DNA of 64,000 nt from Anaerolineae bacterium (GTDB lineage Bacteria; Chloroflexota; Anaerolineae; Promineifilales; Promineifilaceae), in the NCBI GenBank assembly GCA_020848035.1, contig JADLAX010000082.1, positions 1 to 64,000 of the forward strand, written 5' to 3'. The notes beneath the pieces were generated by a model. The model worked only from the letters and a program-made list of their open reading frames with translations. It did not search any database and had not been told where the DNA came from. A program made the translations under genes and the position numbers. Below, piece after piece: positions 24,978 through 34,219 of the stretch; the first letter of the stretch is position 1, and every line of letters begins with the position of its first letter.

Positions 24978-27900
24978 ATGAGCTTATCACTCCTCAACCA
25001 ACCCGCCCTTGAAGGAACGTCTGGCCAGAACTTGCGCATGCTGGCCCAACGCCTTGCCGCCTATATTCCCACAACCCTCACCCGAAAAATTCTGCAAGAC
25101 GAATCCCTGATACCCGGCCAGGCGGAGATGATCACGGCGGCGACGATGTTTGCCGATATGTCTGGCTTTACGCATGTGGCTGAGGCGCTGGCGGTAGACG
25201 GGGCGCGTGGCACGGAGGCGCTTAGCCGTACCTTGCTGATGACCTTCACCGCCCTCATCAACGCCATTCACGATGCGGGTGGTTCGGTGAGCCATTTTCA
25301 TGGCGACGCGATGATGATCTACTTCCCGGATGCTGACGGCAAGGCCGCCTCTCGCGCCCTGGCCTCGGCCCAATTTATGCAGCGGCTGATGCAGACCAAT
25401 TTTGGCCGGGTGGAAGCGATGCCGATGGGCAAGGAGGAAAACGGCTACACGCTGTCTATCAAAATTGGGGTGGGCTACGGCCGTTGCCTGGAAATGCTCG
25501 TCGGTAATGAGGCTAACCGGGAATTTGTGCTGGCGGGAACGGCCGTTGATGAAGCCGTCGCCGCCCAGTTGCAGGCCGAAGCGGGGCAGGTGGTGGCCAG
25601 CCAGGCCGCCCTGCACGCCGCCGCGCTGCCCGTCACCGGGCCGTTTCGCGTGGTGGCCGAACTGCCCCCAGTGCCCGGCGCCCACGAAGGGTTGTTTTGG
25701 GAAGCGTACGAACAGCCTGCGTTGTCCCGATTGGTAACGGCCGTGCCCGCTTTTCTGCCCCCCGCCGTATTTGAACGGCTGCAAGATCGCGGCAGCCAAT
25801 CCATTTCTGAACACCGTACCGTCACCTCCATGTTTGTCCAGTTTGACGGAATCGATTTTGCTGACCCGGCAGCGGGCGAACGATTACAGACCTACTACCT
25901 CTGGGCCTGGCAGATGGTGCAGCGCTACGGCGGCCCCAACAGCCGGGTCAACCGCGTCCTCACCGGCGACAAGGGCAGCCAGCTGCACATCTTGTTTGGT
26001 GCGCCGGTGGCCCCGGACGCCCCAGAGCAGGCGCTGCGCTGTGCCCTGGCTTTGCAGCAGCGACGGCCGTCTTTTATCACCTGCCAGCGCATTGGGCTGA
26101 CCGTGGGCCGGGTCTTTGCCGGGGCCGTTGGCGCGATGAATCGCCGCGAGTACACCGTGGTCGGGCGCATGGTTAACCTCTCGGCCCGGCTGACCCAGAT
26201 TTGCCCGCCGGACGGCATTTTGGTGGATGCTGCGACGGCCGTTCGAGTACAGGCGCACATCACCAGCCGACCGTTACCCCCGGTGCAGTTGAAGGGACAT
26301 ACCGAGCCGGTGGCGATTTACCAGGTGGTGGGCGAACAAACGGCCGTCACCCAGGCCCAGGCGCGTTTTCAGCAGTGGCAGCAGCCGCCCGCCGGGCGCA
26401 CCAAGGAGCTGCGGCAGCTCTACAAACGGTTGGCGGCGGCGCTGGCCGGTGAAGGTGGTCTGCTGGCCATTCACGGCTCCTACGGCAGCGGGCAGATGCC
26501 TTTTTTGGCCGCCGGGGTGCGCCACTGGCTGGAGGCGGGGGGCCATGCCCTGGTGGGCGTCTGCCAGCAGCACACCTCCGACGTGCCGTACGCGCCCTGG
26601 ACCTCAGTCTGGCGTGACTTTTTTGAGCTGACGGCCGAAATGCCCCCTGCTGAACAGCTGACCCAGGTAAGCGAGCGGGTTCACGCGCTGACACCCGATG
26701 CACCCCATGCCCTGAATTTGTGGCGCGAACTGCTCGGCGCACCTTTGCGCTCGACGGCGCTGCTGCTGGACCTGCCCGCCGTGGTGCGGCAGATGCGCCT
26801 TTTTAAGCTGGTGATGAAAAGCTTACGCCAGGCGGTGACGGAACGGCCGTATCTCATCGTGTTGGAAGATATTCACCTGGCCGACCAGGCGTCGCTGGAC
26901 CTGCTGGATGCGCTGGTGCAGCAGAGCCGTGAGCTGCCCCTGCTGCTGCTGGTGACGTACCGCACTGGCGCAAACCTGAACTTTCATACCCTCAGCCAGC
27001 CGGGCAGCCGCCAGATTACTCTGAACGACTTCACGCCGCAGCAGGCGCGCCGCCTCATTCGTGAGCGCTTGGGGACCGACCAGCTGCCGCTGCTGCTGGA
27101 GCAGCGCCTGGGGCTGCGTGACCGCCTGGGCCGCGAATCGGCCGTTAACCCGCTGTTTTTGGAAGAATCGCTCCAGCTGATGCTTTCGTTGCAGGTGGTG
27201 GAGCTGGACAAAAACAAGTATGGCGACGGCCGTTTGCGCATTAACGAAGCTGAGCTGGCCAACATGCAGGTGTCGGACACCATCTACACGCTGCTGCTGT
27301 CGCGCCTGGACCAGCTGCCCGCCGCTGAGCGCGGCTTGCTGCAAACCGCCTCGGTGATTGGCCGCGAGTTTGACCTGGCCACGTTAGTCGCCATTTCGCC
27401 AGGGTTGAGCCGGGAAACGGCCGTGGATCTGCTGAATACCCTGGTGCAAACTGACCTGGTGCTGCAACTTTCGTCTGGGTTGGTGCCGACCTACCTGTTC
27501 CAGCACAATCTGGTGCACGAGGTGGTTTACCAGAGCCTGACCTACGCCCGGCGGCAGACGCTGCACGCCACCATCGCTGATCTCATCATTCGCCAATCGG
27601 GTGAGCTGCTGGCGACGCAGTATCCCGTGCTGGCCTACCATTTTAGCCAGACTAACCAGCACCAGGACGGCTTGAAGTATGCCCTGGCTGCCGCCCGCGA
27701 CGCCGAGCTGACGCACAACTATCGTGGGGCGGCCGAATTTTACAAGCAGGCGGCGCATCATTTAGAGGCGTTGGGGCAAAAGGCGGCGTGGGAAACGGCC
27801 GTCGCTGTCTGTGTCGCGCGGGCCAGGCTGCTGCTGCGCCTGGGGCAGTTTGGCCAGACCAGTTCAATGATTGCCGAAGCGATGAAGCTGTGCCTCGATC

Positions 27901-29138
27901 ATAACGCTATTGATCGGACGCTGGCCCTGTACAACCTGACAGCCGAACTTCGGCTGCGCCAGGCGCGTTACACCGAGGTGCCCGGTCTGACCAACAAGGT
28001 CATCAATTCTTTGCTGGCCGACACGCCGCCGGAGGAGCAGGGCCGGGCGTACCTCTTGTGGGGCCAATCCCTGGCGGCGTTGGGTGATTGGGCTGCGGCG
28101 CTGCGCAAATTGAGCCACGCCGAGACGATTTTGCAGCCAACGGACCAGCCGCACCTCCTGGCCCCGCTGCTCATGGCCCTGGCTGAAGTGCAAACGCAGC
28201 GCCAGCTGGACGATACGGCGCTGCAACCGCTGGAAACTGCCCTCACTCGCCTGACCGATGAGACCGACCCCCTGCTGTGGGGGCAGGTGCAGCTTACTTT
28301 GTCGCAGGTGCTGCTGCGTTTGGGCCGGGCAGAAGCGGCCCTGACGGCGGCGGAAACGGCCGTCTCCCGGCTGCGCGCGGCGGGGGCTAACTTACTGGCA
28401 CACGGCCTGGTCCATCGGGCTGCGGTGTACATCTACCTGGGCCAATTTGAAGCGGCGCTGGGCGATTTGCAGATGGCTGGCGAGCTGTTCGACGGCATGG
28501 ATGATGTGGCCGGGCAGCTCAAGCTGTACCTGCTGTGGGGCGTGGAGTACCACGGCGGCCAGGGGGATTGGCGGCAGGCACGGCGACGCCTGGTGCGCGT
28601 GGGGCAGCTGCTCACCGCCCAACCCAAGGACGACGGCATGGTGATGCAGGAAGGTGTTCGCCTGTGGTTGGGCATGGGTTTGGTGGCCCTGCACACGGCG
28701 CGTTGGGACCAGGCCCGCTCGCTGCTGCACAAGGTGCAGACGGCCGTTGCCTCACGCCAATTTGTCTGGTGGCAGCCTGCGGCGCACTGCGCCTGGGGTT
28801 TGCTGCTGCTGGCCACGGCGGGCGAAGGGGCGGCACGGCAAACGGCCGTTACCGAGGCATTCCGCTCCTTCCAAAAAGGGTTCCAGGCGGTGCAGGCCGG
28901 GGGCTGCCCCGATGAACTGCCGGTGCTGCTGCTGCAAATGGGGTTAACGGCCGTTGAGCTGGGCGACACGCGGGGCTGGGATTATTTGGAAACGGCCGTG
29001 GAAGCAGCCCACCAGCGTGCCCGCCAGACCGACCGCCACGCCGTCTTGCAGCAAGCCCGCCAGGCACTTACCCACGCGCCAGACCGCCACCTGCGCCAGA
29101 TTGGTCACTCCCTCCCTTCGCTGAATTCGGTTCGATAG
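24978..29138 (+). CDS. Soluble adenylyl cyclase-like protein: two class III cyclase domains, NTPase, TPR
   Basis: This 1386-residue soluble protein has two class III cyclase domains (about 50-215 and 280-455), an AAA16/STAND-type NTPase (about 475-880) and a long TPR tail. The layout matches mammalian soluble adenylyl cyclase (ADCY10). The first domain supplies metal ligands Asp60 (ADMSGFT) and Asp110 (HGDAMM). The second has a base-binding Lys332 in GDKGSQL and Asn400 and Arg404 in EYTVVGRMVNLSARL, as needed for a pseudo-heterodimer with one active site that makes cAMP. The NTPase P-loop is damaged: GSYGSGQM at 500-507 has Gln506 where lysine belongs. It starts an operon with a membrane protein and a paralogue. 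Fifteen or so ACGGCCGT copies fall in the gene. Confidence 0.85.
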   Translation: MSLSLLNQPALEGTSGQNLRMLAQRLAAYIPTTLTRKILQDESLIPGQAEMITAATMFADMSGFTHVAEALAVDGARGTEALSRTLLMTFTALINAIHDAGGSVSHFHGDAMMIYFPDADGKAASRALASAQFMQRLMQTNFGRVEAMPMGKEENGYTLSIKIGVGYGRCLEMLVGNEANREFVLAGTAVDEAVAAQLQAEAGQVVASQAALHAAALPVTGPFRVVAELPPVPGAHEGLFWEAYEQPALSRLVTAVPAFLPPAVFERLQDRGSQSISEHRTVTSMFVQFDGIDFADPAAGERLQTYYLWAWQMVQRYGGPNSRVNRVLTGDKGSQLHILFGAPVAPDAPEQALRCALALQQRRPSFITCQRIGLTVGRVFAGAVGAMNRREYTVVGRMVNLSARLTQICPPDGILVDAATAVRVQAHITSRPLPPVQLKGHTEPVAIYQVVGEQTAVTQAQARFQQWQQPPAGRTKELRQLYKRLAAALAGEGGLLAIHGSYGSGQMPFLAAGVRHWLEAGGHALVGVCQQHTSDVPYAPWTSVWRDFFELTAEMPPAEQLTQVSERVHALTPDAPHALNLWRELLGAPLRSTALLLDLPAVVRQMRLFKLVMKSLRQAVTERPYLIVLEDIHLADQASLDLLDALVQQSRELPLLLLVTYRTGANLNFHTLSQPGSRQITLNDFTPQQARRLIRERLGTDQLPLLLEQRLGLRDRLGRESAVNPLFLEESLQLMLSLQVVELDKNKYGDGRLRINEAELANMQVSDTIYTLLLSRLDQLPAAERGLLQTASVIGREFDLATLVAISPGLSRETAVDLLNTLVQTDLVLQLSSGLVPTYLFQHNLVHEVVYQSLTYARRQTLHATIADLIIRQSGELLATQYPVLAYHFSQTNQHQDGLKYALAAARDAELTHNYRGAAEFYKQAAHHLEALGQKAAWETAVAVCVARARLLLRLGQFGQTSSMIAEAMKLCLDHNAIDRTLALYNLTAELRLRQARYTEVPGLTNKVINSLLADTPPEEQGRAYLLWGQSLAALGDWAAALRKLSHAETILQPTDQPHLLAPLLMALAEVQTQRQLDDTALQPLETALTRLTDETDPLLWGQVQLTLSQVLLRLGRAEAALTAAETAVSRLRAAGANLLAHGLVHRAAVYIYLGQFEAALGDLQMAGELFDGMDDVAGQLKLYLLWGVEYHGGQGDWRQARRRLVRVGQLLTAQPKDDGMVMQEGVRLWLGMGLVALHTARWDQARSLLHKVQTAVASRQFVWWQPAAHCAWGLLLLATAGEGAARQTAVTEAFRSFQKGFQAVQAGGCPDELPVLLLQMGLTAVELGDTRGWDYLETAVEAAHQRARQTDRHAVLQQARQALTHAPDRHLRQIGHSLPSLNSVR

Positions 29139-29168
29139 TTTAGAGACGCTGCTATAAAATAGGTCTTT

Positions 29169-29699
29169 ATGCTACCGAGTATTGAAAATATTCAATTTGA
29201 AGAGAACAAAGAACGCCTCAAGATTGTCCTGCCGGTAAAAAAGCAGTGGATTTATCTGGTTTTATACAGCATCATGCTGCTGCTCTGGGTGGGCATGTTT
29301 GTCTACGGCCTGATCTTTACCTGGCAAATCGCCTTTTCTGGCGAACGGTTTGCCTTTGTTTTTACCGTCATGCTGGTGGGATTGCTGTACATCTTGTTTC
29401 GCCTGGGTAAGGTGGTGTGGGGGCAGTGGCAATATTATGCCGCCAACCGGGAGATCTTATTTATCCACCCAGAAATGCTGATTGTGCGGCGGCCGGTTTC
29501 GATCTTTGGCATCACCACCGCCTATGACCGGGCCCACGTGACGCCGTTTTATTACAGCGACAAACACAGCTGTCCGGCCTTCGATTACGGGCACCAGCAC
29601 GTCTATTTTGGGCACGATCTGCTGGCCGATCCGGCAAAACGGCTGATTGGTTATCTCAATGCCCGTTACTATCCCCACCGCGATGAAGATGACGACTAA
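29169..29699 (+). CDS. Two-helix membrane protein, possibly PH-like
   Basis: This 176-residue protein has two membrane helices (about 28-50 and 62-82) and a cytoplasmic C-terminal part of about 90 residues with strands such as ILFIHPEMLIVRRPVSIFG, a pattern seen in bacterial PH-like domains (YdbT or DUF304-like). The acidic tail is HRDEDDD. No family is certain. It lies 30 bases after the first cyclase gene and its stop codon directly abuts the start of the second, so all three are one operon. It could anchor or sense for the soluble cyclases. No ACGGCCGT occurs in it. Confidence 0.7.
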   Translation: MLPSIENIQFEENKERLKIVLPVKKQWIYLVLYSIMLLLWVGMFVYGLIFTWQIAFSGERFAFVFTVMLVGLLYILFRLGKVVWGQWQYYAANREILFIHPEMLIVRRPVSIFGITTAYDRAHVTPFYYSDKHSCPAFDYGHQHVYFGHDLLADPAKRLIGYLNARYYPHRDEDDD

Positions 29700-32600
29700 A
29701 TGATGGTCGGCATGAACACAGTGAGCGAAGAAAAATTGGTTACCGGTGAGATGCTGCGCCAGTTGGCGGCGTACATTCCCGCCACCTTGGCGGATCGCAT
29801 TTTGCGCGATGGGCTGCCCACGCCGGGCGAACCGTATGCGCTGACGGCCGCTACGCTCTTTTCCGACATCTCGGGTTTTACCAGCATGTCGGAAGAGCTG
29901 GCCTCGGACGGGCCGCGCGGTGCCGAGGAGCTGAACCGCGTTTTGTTGGTGACCTTCACGGCGATGATTGACGTGATTCACGAGCTGGGCGGCGCGGTAA
30001 ACCACTTTTACGGCGATGCCATGTCGGTCTATTTTCCCGACACGGACGGTACGGCCGCTCTGCGTGCCCTGTTTTGTGCCCAGATGATGCAGCAGCTGAT
30101 GCTCACCAGCTTCAACCGGGTGGTAACCAACCGCCCGCCGGGCAAACACCCCTTCTTTGAGCTGACGATAAAAATTGGCGTGGGTTACGGCCGTTGCCAG
30201 GAGCTTGTGGTAGGTCATCCGCAGCACAGCCTGGAATTTGTGCTGACGGGAGCGGCCGTCGACGAAGCTGCTATGGCTGAACGGCAGGCCAGTTCGGGGG
30301 ACATCATTGCCAGCAAGGCGGTGCTGCGGCAGGCAGGGCTGCCCGCTGCGGCGGCGTTTGAGAAGCTGGCAACGGCCGTATCACGCCCCGCCGCCCATCC
30401 CATTCTCGATTGGCCCACCTACGATGAAGCGGCTCAGCAGCGCCTGGCGGCGGTCATTTTGCCCTTTGTGCCACCCGCACTCTACCGTCGCCTCGTTTCT
30501 ACCGGAGCCACAGAGATTGCCGAACACCGTCCGGTGACCACCATTTTTGTCCAGTTTAATTACAAAAACCGGCAAGACGACTCCTCTGCCATTGAAACGG
30601 CCGATTTAGGCCAGCAGCTCCAGGCGTATTACCAATGGGCCTGCGAAGTGGTCAGCCGCTTTGGCCAGGAAAATGCCCGGGTCAACCGCGTACTGACCGG
30701 CGACAAGGGCAACCAGCTGCACATCATGTTTGGCGCGCCGGTGGCCCCCGATGCGCCAGAGCAGGCGCTGCGCTGCCTGCTGGCGATGCAGCGCAGCAAA
30801 CCATCGTTCATCGAGACGCAGCGCATTGGCGTGGCGGTGGGCAAGGTATTTGCCGGGCCGGTGGGCTCTTCGGCGCGGCGCGAGTACACGGTGGTGGGCG
30901 ACATTGTCAACCTGTCGGCGCGGCTGATGCAGGTGTGTGAGCCCGGCGCAATCTGGACCGATCAGGCGACCGCCGAGCGCACCCGCCAGGTGATCGAATG
31001 TGAACCACTGCCGACCATTCATCTCAAGGGCAAGCAAACGGCCGTTACCCCCCACCTGGTGCAGCGCGATCGGGCCGTGACAACCCTGATGAAGGCGTAC
31101 ATTGATCGGTGGGAACGGCCGTTGGTCGGGCGCGAGGAAGAGCTGGATTTGCTGCTGGGCGGCATGGATGCGGCGCTGCGCGGGGTGGGGGGAGCAGCGG
31201 CCGTTTATGGTGGCACCGGCGTGGGTAAGTCGCGCTTGCTGGCCACTGGCGTGCGCCATTGGCTGGCCCAAGACGGCCTGGGATTGATTGGCGTTTGTTA
31301 CCCACACACGCAGGATTCGCCTTACAGCCCGTGGCGCGATGTCTGGCGCGAATATTTTGGCCTGACCACCGGCACGCCGGTTACCCAGCAAATTGCCGCT
31401 GTCATCATGAAAACCCATGACCTGGTGCCCGATGTGGGTGACGACATGGGGTTGTGGCGTGAACTACTTGGTCTGCCCATGCCCCAGGCGGCGTCGCTGC
31501 GCGATCTGACGGCCGAAGCGCGCCAGGTCCGGCTCTTTTCGCTGGTGCGGCGCTGCTGCCTGGCGATTGCGGCGCAGCAGCCGCTGCTCATCGTGCTGGA
31601 AGGGTTGCAGTGGGCCGACCAGGCATCAGTGGCGCTGCTGGACGAGCTGAGCGGACATTTGGACGGCGCGGCCTTGTTTCTCGGCTTCACCTTTCGTTCG
31701 CGGGAGCGGGTAGAGATTGCCACGATGGAACGGCCGTTGTGTATTCCTATTCCCCTGGCCGATTTATCACCCGCTGCGGCGCGGCAGCTGTTGAGCCATC
31801 TGGTGGGCACGGCCGAACTGCCGCAGGCGGTGGAGCAGCATCTGGGGATGCGTGATCGGGAAGGTCGTGACAGCCCGGTGAATCCCCTGTTTTTGGAAGA
31901 GGCGCTGAACGTGATGATGGGGGCGGGGGTGCTTCGGGTAAACGGCCGTGTTCAGGTAGATGAGGTGGAGCTGGCCCGCATGCAGGTGCCCGATACGATT
32001 CATGGCCTGCTGCTGGCTCGCCTGGATCGCCTGCCGCCCGCCGGGCGCGATTTGCTGCAAGTGGCGTCGGTGATTGGCCGCCAGTTTTCCGCCGAACCGC
32101 TGCAAGTGATCGCCCAAACGCCGCCGCAGCAAACGGTGCTGCGCCTGCTGACCGACCTGTCGGAAGCGGAAATGACGCGGCTGGTAACGGCCGATCCAGA
32201 GTGGATTTACCTCTTCCAGCACGCCATGACGCACGAAGTGGCGTACGAAAGTTTGCCCTACGCGCGGCGGCAGCAGCTGCATGCGGCCGTAGCCAGCTGG
32301 CTGGCGCACAAATACCAGCACAACCTCAAACCGCTGCATTCGGTGCTGGCCTACCACTACAGCCGGGCCGACAACCACCGCGAGGCGCTGCAATACGCCA
32401 TCCTGGCCGCTGATGAAGCGCGCAACATCTTTGCCAACCGGGAAGCGATTGATTTGTACACGTTGGCCGAGCGTCATTTGCAGGCATTGGCCGAGGCGGG
32501 GTTGTGGGAAACGGCCGTACATCTCTATCTGTCGCGGGGAGAATCACTCCGCTTTGTGGGCGATTTTAACGACGCCATTCGGGACGCCGAACAGGCTGCC

Positions 32601-33833
32601 GAGCTGGCCATCCGCGAAAATGATAAGGAGCAGTGGGCCAAATCGTACAACTTGATCGCCGAGCTTAAATGCCGCCAGGCCCACTTTGAAGAAGCGCAGC
32701 AGCTTACCGAGCAGATCATTGCAGAGTTGCAGCATGACATTACGGTTGATGAATTGGCCCGGGCCTACCAATGGTCGGGAATGGCCGCCGGGTATGCTGG
32801 CGATTTTGACCTGGCTTTAACCCGGCTGCAAAGCGCCGAATCGCTGTGCCAGGCCTACAGCGGTCGCGTCCGGCTGGCCCGGGTTTTAGAGGCGAAAGCG
32901 TTTATTTACTACTCGCAGCGAAAGCTAGATTTGGCTCTGTCGGCGATGAAACAAAGTGTGGATTTGTCCCGCGATGTGAGCATCCCGGCAAACCTGGCAT
33001 CCTCGTTGAACAACATCGCTTTGGTGCAGTTTGAGCTGGGGCAGGCCGCCGATGCGCTGGAAACCTACAACGAGGCGCTGCAATATGTTCAGGATACGAG
33101 CCAGCATTTTCTGGCCCAGGTGCTGGGCAATCGCGGTGAGGTTCTTTGTTATCTGGGTAAATTTGACCAGGCCCACGAGAGTTTTCTGCGCTCCATTGAG
33201 CTTTACACCCGCATGGACGATGCGCAAGGATTGGCCGATGTCTATGTGTTGATGGGCTACGAATATGGCTGCTCTCTCAAGCAAGTGGCGCAAGCGGCCG
33301 ATTGTTTGCAAAGCGCGGCCGGAATTCTGGATTTAAGGCCGAACGATTATGCCGAAATCCGGCTGCGCTGGCTCATTGGCATGGGTTACCTTCACCTGTT
33401 AAAAAAGGAGCCTTTTGAAGCTGTCGGTTTGTTTGAACAGGCGGAGGCGTTACTTGAGGAGCGAGAAGTTGCCTGGTGGCACCCCATCCTTCTTTATTTT
33501 CAAGGCTCCACCTTTTTTCAGATTGGGGATGTGACGGTGGCGCGGGAAAAATTACGCCGGGCCGTGGAGTTGTCTAATGATCGGGGGTGCCCAGACTATA
33601 AGCCGTTGATTTATTTGCAGTTGGCGCGTTTAGCTGAAGACAGAGCAGAACAAGAAGAGCTGCTGAATAAGTCGATTCAAGCCGCGTGGCAGCGCTCGCG
33701 ATTGATTGATCGGATTGAAATTTTACGTGGGGTGGGGGAATTAATGGTAGGGTTTCTAGACGATTTTGCGGTGAAAAAAGGGAGAGAGTTTCTTTCTCTG
33801 GCAGTGGATTTGGAACGTGAAATGGAAAAATAA
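29700..33833 (+). CDS. Soluble adenylyl cyclase-like protein, paralogue with intact P-loop
   Basis: This 1377-residue protein repeats the architecture of the gene upstream: cyclase 1 with Asp56 (SDISGFT) and Asp106 (YGDAMSV), cyclase 2 with Lys336 (GDKGNQL), Asn404 and Arg408 (EYTVVGDIVNLSARL), an NTPase and TPR repeats. Here the P-loop GGTGVGKS at 504-511 keeps Lys510, so this copy can probably bind and hydrolyse ATP in the NTPase domain. The ATG at 29700 follows directly on the upstream TAA; ATGs at 29703 and 29712 are alternatives. The last third, from about 32.5 kb, lacks ACGGCCGT. A clean terminator follows the stop. Confidence 0.85.
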   Translation: MMVGMNTVSEEKLVTGEMLRQLAAYIPATLADRILRDGLPTPGEPYALTAATLFSDISGFTSMSEELASDGPRGAEELNRVLLVTFTAMIDVIHELGGAVNHFYGDAMSVYFPDTDGTAALRALFCAQMMQQLMLTSFNRVVTNRPPGKHPFFELTIKIGVGYGRCQELVVGHPQHSLEFVLTGAAVDEAAMAERQASSGDIIASKAVLRQAGLPAAAAFEKLATAVSRPAAHPILDWPTYDEAAQQRLAAVILPFVPPALYRRLVSTGATEIAEHRPVTTIFVQFNYKNRQDDSSAIETADLGQQLQAYYQWACEVVSRFGQENARVNRVLTGDKGNQLHIMFGAPVAPDAPEQALRCLLAMQRSKPSFIETQRIGVAVGKVFAGPVGSSARREYTVVGDIVNLSARLMQVCEPGAIWTDQATAERTRQVIECEPLPTIHLKGKQTAVTPHLVQRDRAVTTLMKAYIDRWERPLVGREEELDLLLGGMDAALRGVGGAAAVYGGTGVGKSRLLATGVRHWLAQDGLGLIGVCYPHTQDSPYSPWRDVWREYFGLTTGTPVTQQIAAVIMKTHDLVPDVGDDMGLWRELLGLPMPQAASLRDLTAEARQVRLFSLVRRCCLAIAAQQPLLIVLEGLQWADQASVALLDELSGHLDGAALFLGFTFRSRERVEIATMERPLCIPIPLADLSPAAARQLLSHLVGTAELPQAVEQHLGMRDREGRDSPVNPLFLEEALNVMMGAGVLRVNGRVQVDEVELARMQVPDTIHGLLLARLDRLPPAGRDLLQVASVIGRQFSAEPLQVIAQTPPQQTVLRLLTDLSEAEMTRLVTADPEWIYLFQHAMTHEVAYESLPYARRQQLHAAVASWLAHKYQHNLKPLHSVLAYHYSRADNHREALQYAILAADEARNIFANREAIDLYTLAERHLQALAEAGLWETAVHLYLSRGESLRFVGDFNDAIRDAEQAAELAIRENDKEQWAKSYNLIAELKCRQAHFEEAQQLTEQIIAELQHDITVDELARAYQWSGMAAGYAGDFDLALTRLQSAESLCQAYSGRVRLARVLEAKAFIYYSQRKLDLALSAMKQSVDLSRDVSIPANLASSLNNIALVQFELGQAADALETYNEALQYVQDTSQHFLAQVLGNRGEVLCYLGKFDQAHESFLRSIELYTRMDDAQGLADVYVLMGYEYGCSLKQVAQAADCLQSAAGILDLRPNDYAEIRLRWLIGMGYLHLLKKEPFEAVGLFEQAEALLEEREVAWWHPILLYFQGSTFFQIGDVTVAREKLRRAVELSNDRGCPDYKPLIYLQLARLAEDRAEQEELLNKSIQAAWQRSRLIDRIEILRGVGELMVGFLDDFAVKKGREFLSLAVDLEREMEK

Positions 33834-33859
33834 AAAAGCTCCCATTTGGGAGCTTTTTT
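33832..33859. terminator. Bidirectional terminator after the cyclase operon
   Basis: AAAAAAGCTCCC pairs with GGGAGCTTTTTT around a four-base loop. It lies at the cyclase stop codon and two bases before the end of the convergent small gene, so it can serve both. Confidence 0.92.
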
Positions 33860-33860
33860 A

Positions 33861-34079
33861 TTATCCAGCACCGGGCAACCAGCGCCCTTTGGTGGTGCGG
33901 TCACCTAGACCACCGGCAAAATCGTCGAAGTTGTCTTCGTCGAGGTTTTGCAGCAGGCTGCGCTCTTCATCGGTTACAGGATAACCTTCAAGAGCCTTGT
34001 TTAAATCCTTGAAGAGCAGTGTGCGGTACGTTTTGTCGGTTAAAGCACGTTCTACAACTTGATCTAATGCGTCTGACAC
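33861..34079 (-). CDS. Small RiPP-leader-like (NHLP-clan) protein
   Basis: I start this at GTG 34079 because GGGAGG lies exactly six bases upstream; the longer ATG start at 34100 would include that ribosome site. The 72 residues read like NHLP-clan precursors of the Os1348 or Franean1_4349 type: a helix with VVERALTDKTYRTLL, then ALEGYPVTDEERSLLQNL, then DNFDDFAGGLGDRTTKG and a short end RWLPGAG. Such leaders guide modifying enzymes to a core after a Gly-Gly-like site; here DFAGG precedes LGDRTTKGRW. No maturase or transporter is adjacent, so the function as a RiPP is unproven. Confidence 0.6.
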   Translation of the reverse strand: MSDALDQVVERALTDKTYRTLLFKDLNKALEGYPVTDEERSLLQNLDEDNFDDFAGGLGDRTTKGRWLPGAG

Positions 34080-34219
34080 GGTGTTCCTCCCGTTTAACAT
34101 TTATCATTTTACTAAGCCAATGAAGTTGGTTTCAGTATTGCGCTTCTCCAGGCTTTTGTCAACGAAGAAGCCATACAATTCTTATGTTATCTACTTAACT
34201 TTCACAGCTGCTTACGGTA

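Noticed and set aside
34080-34100. ATG start for the RiPP-like gene
   Set aside because: The GGGAGG ribosome site lies after this ATG and fits the GTG at 34079.
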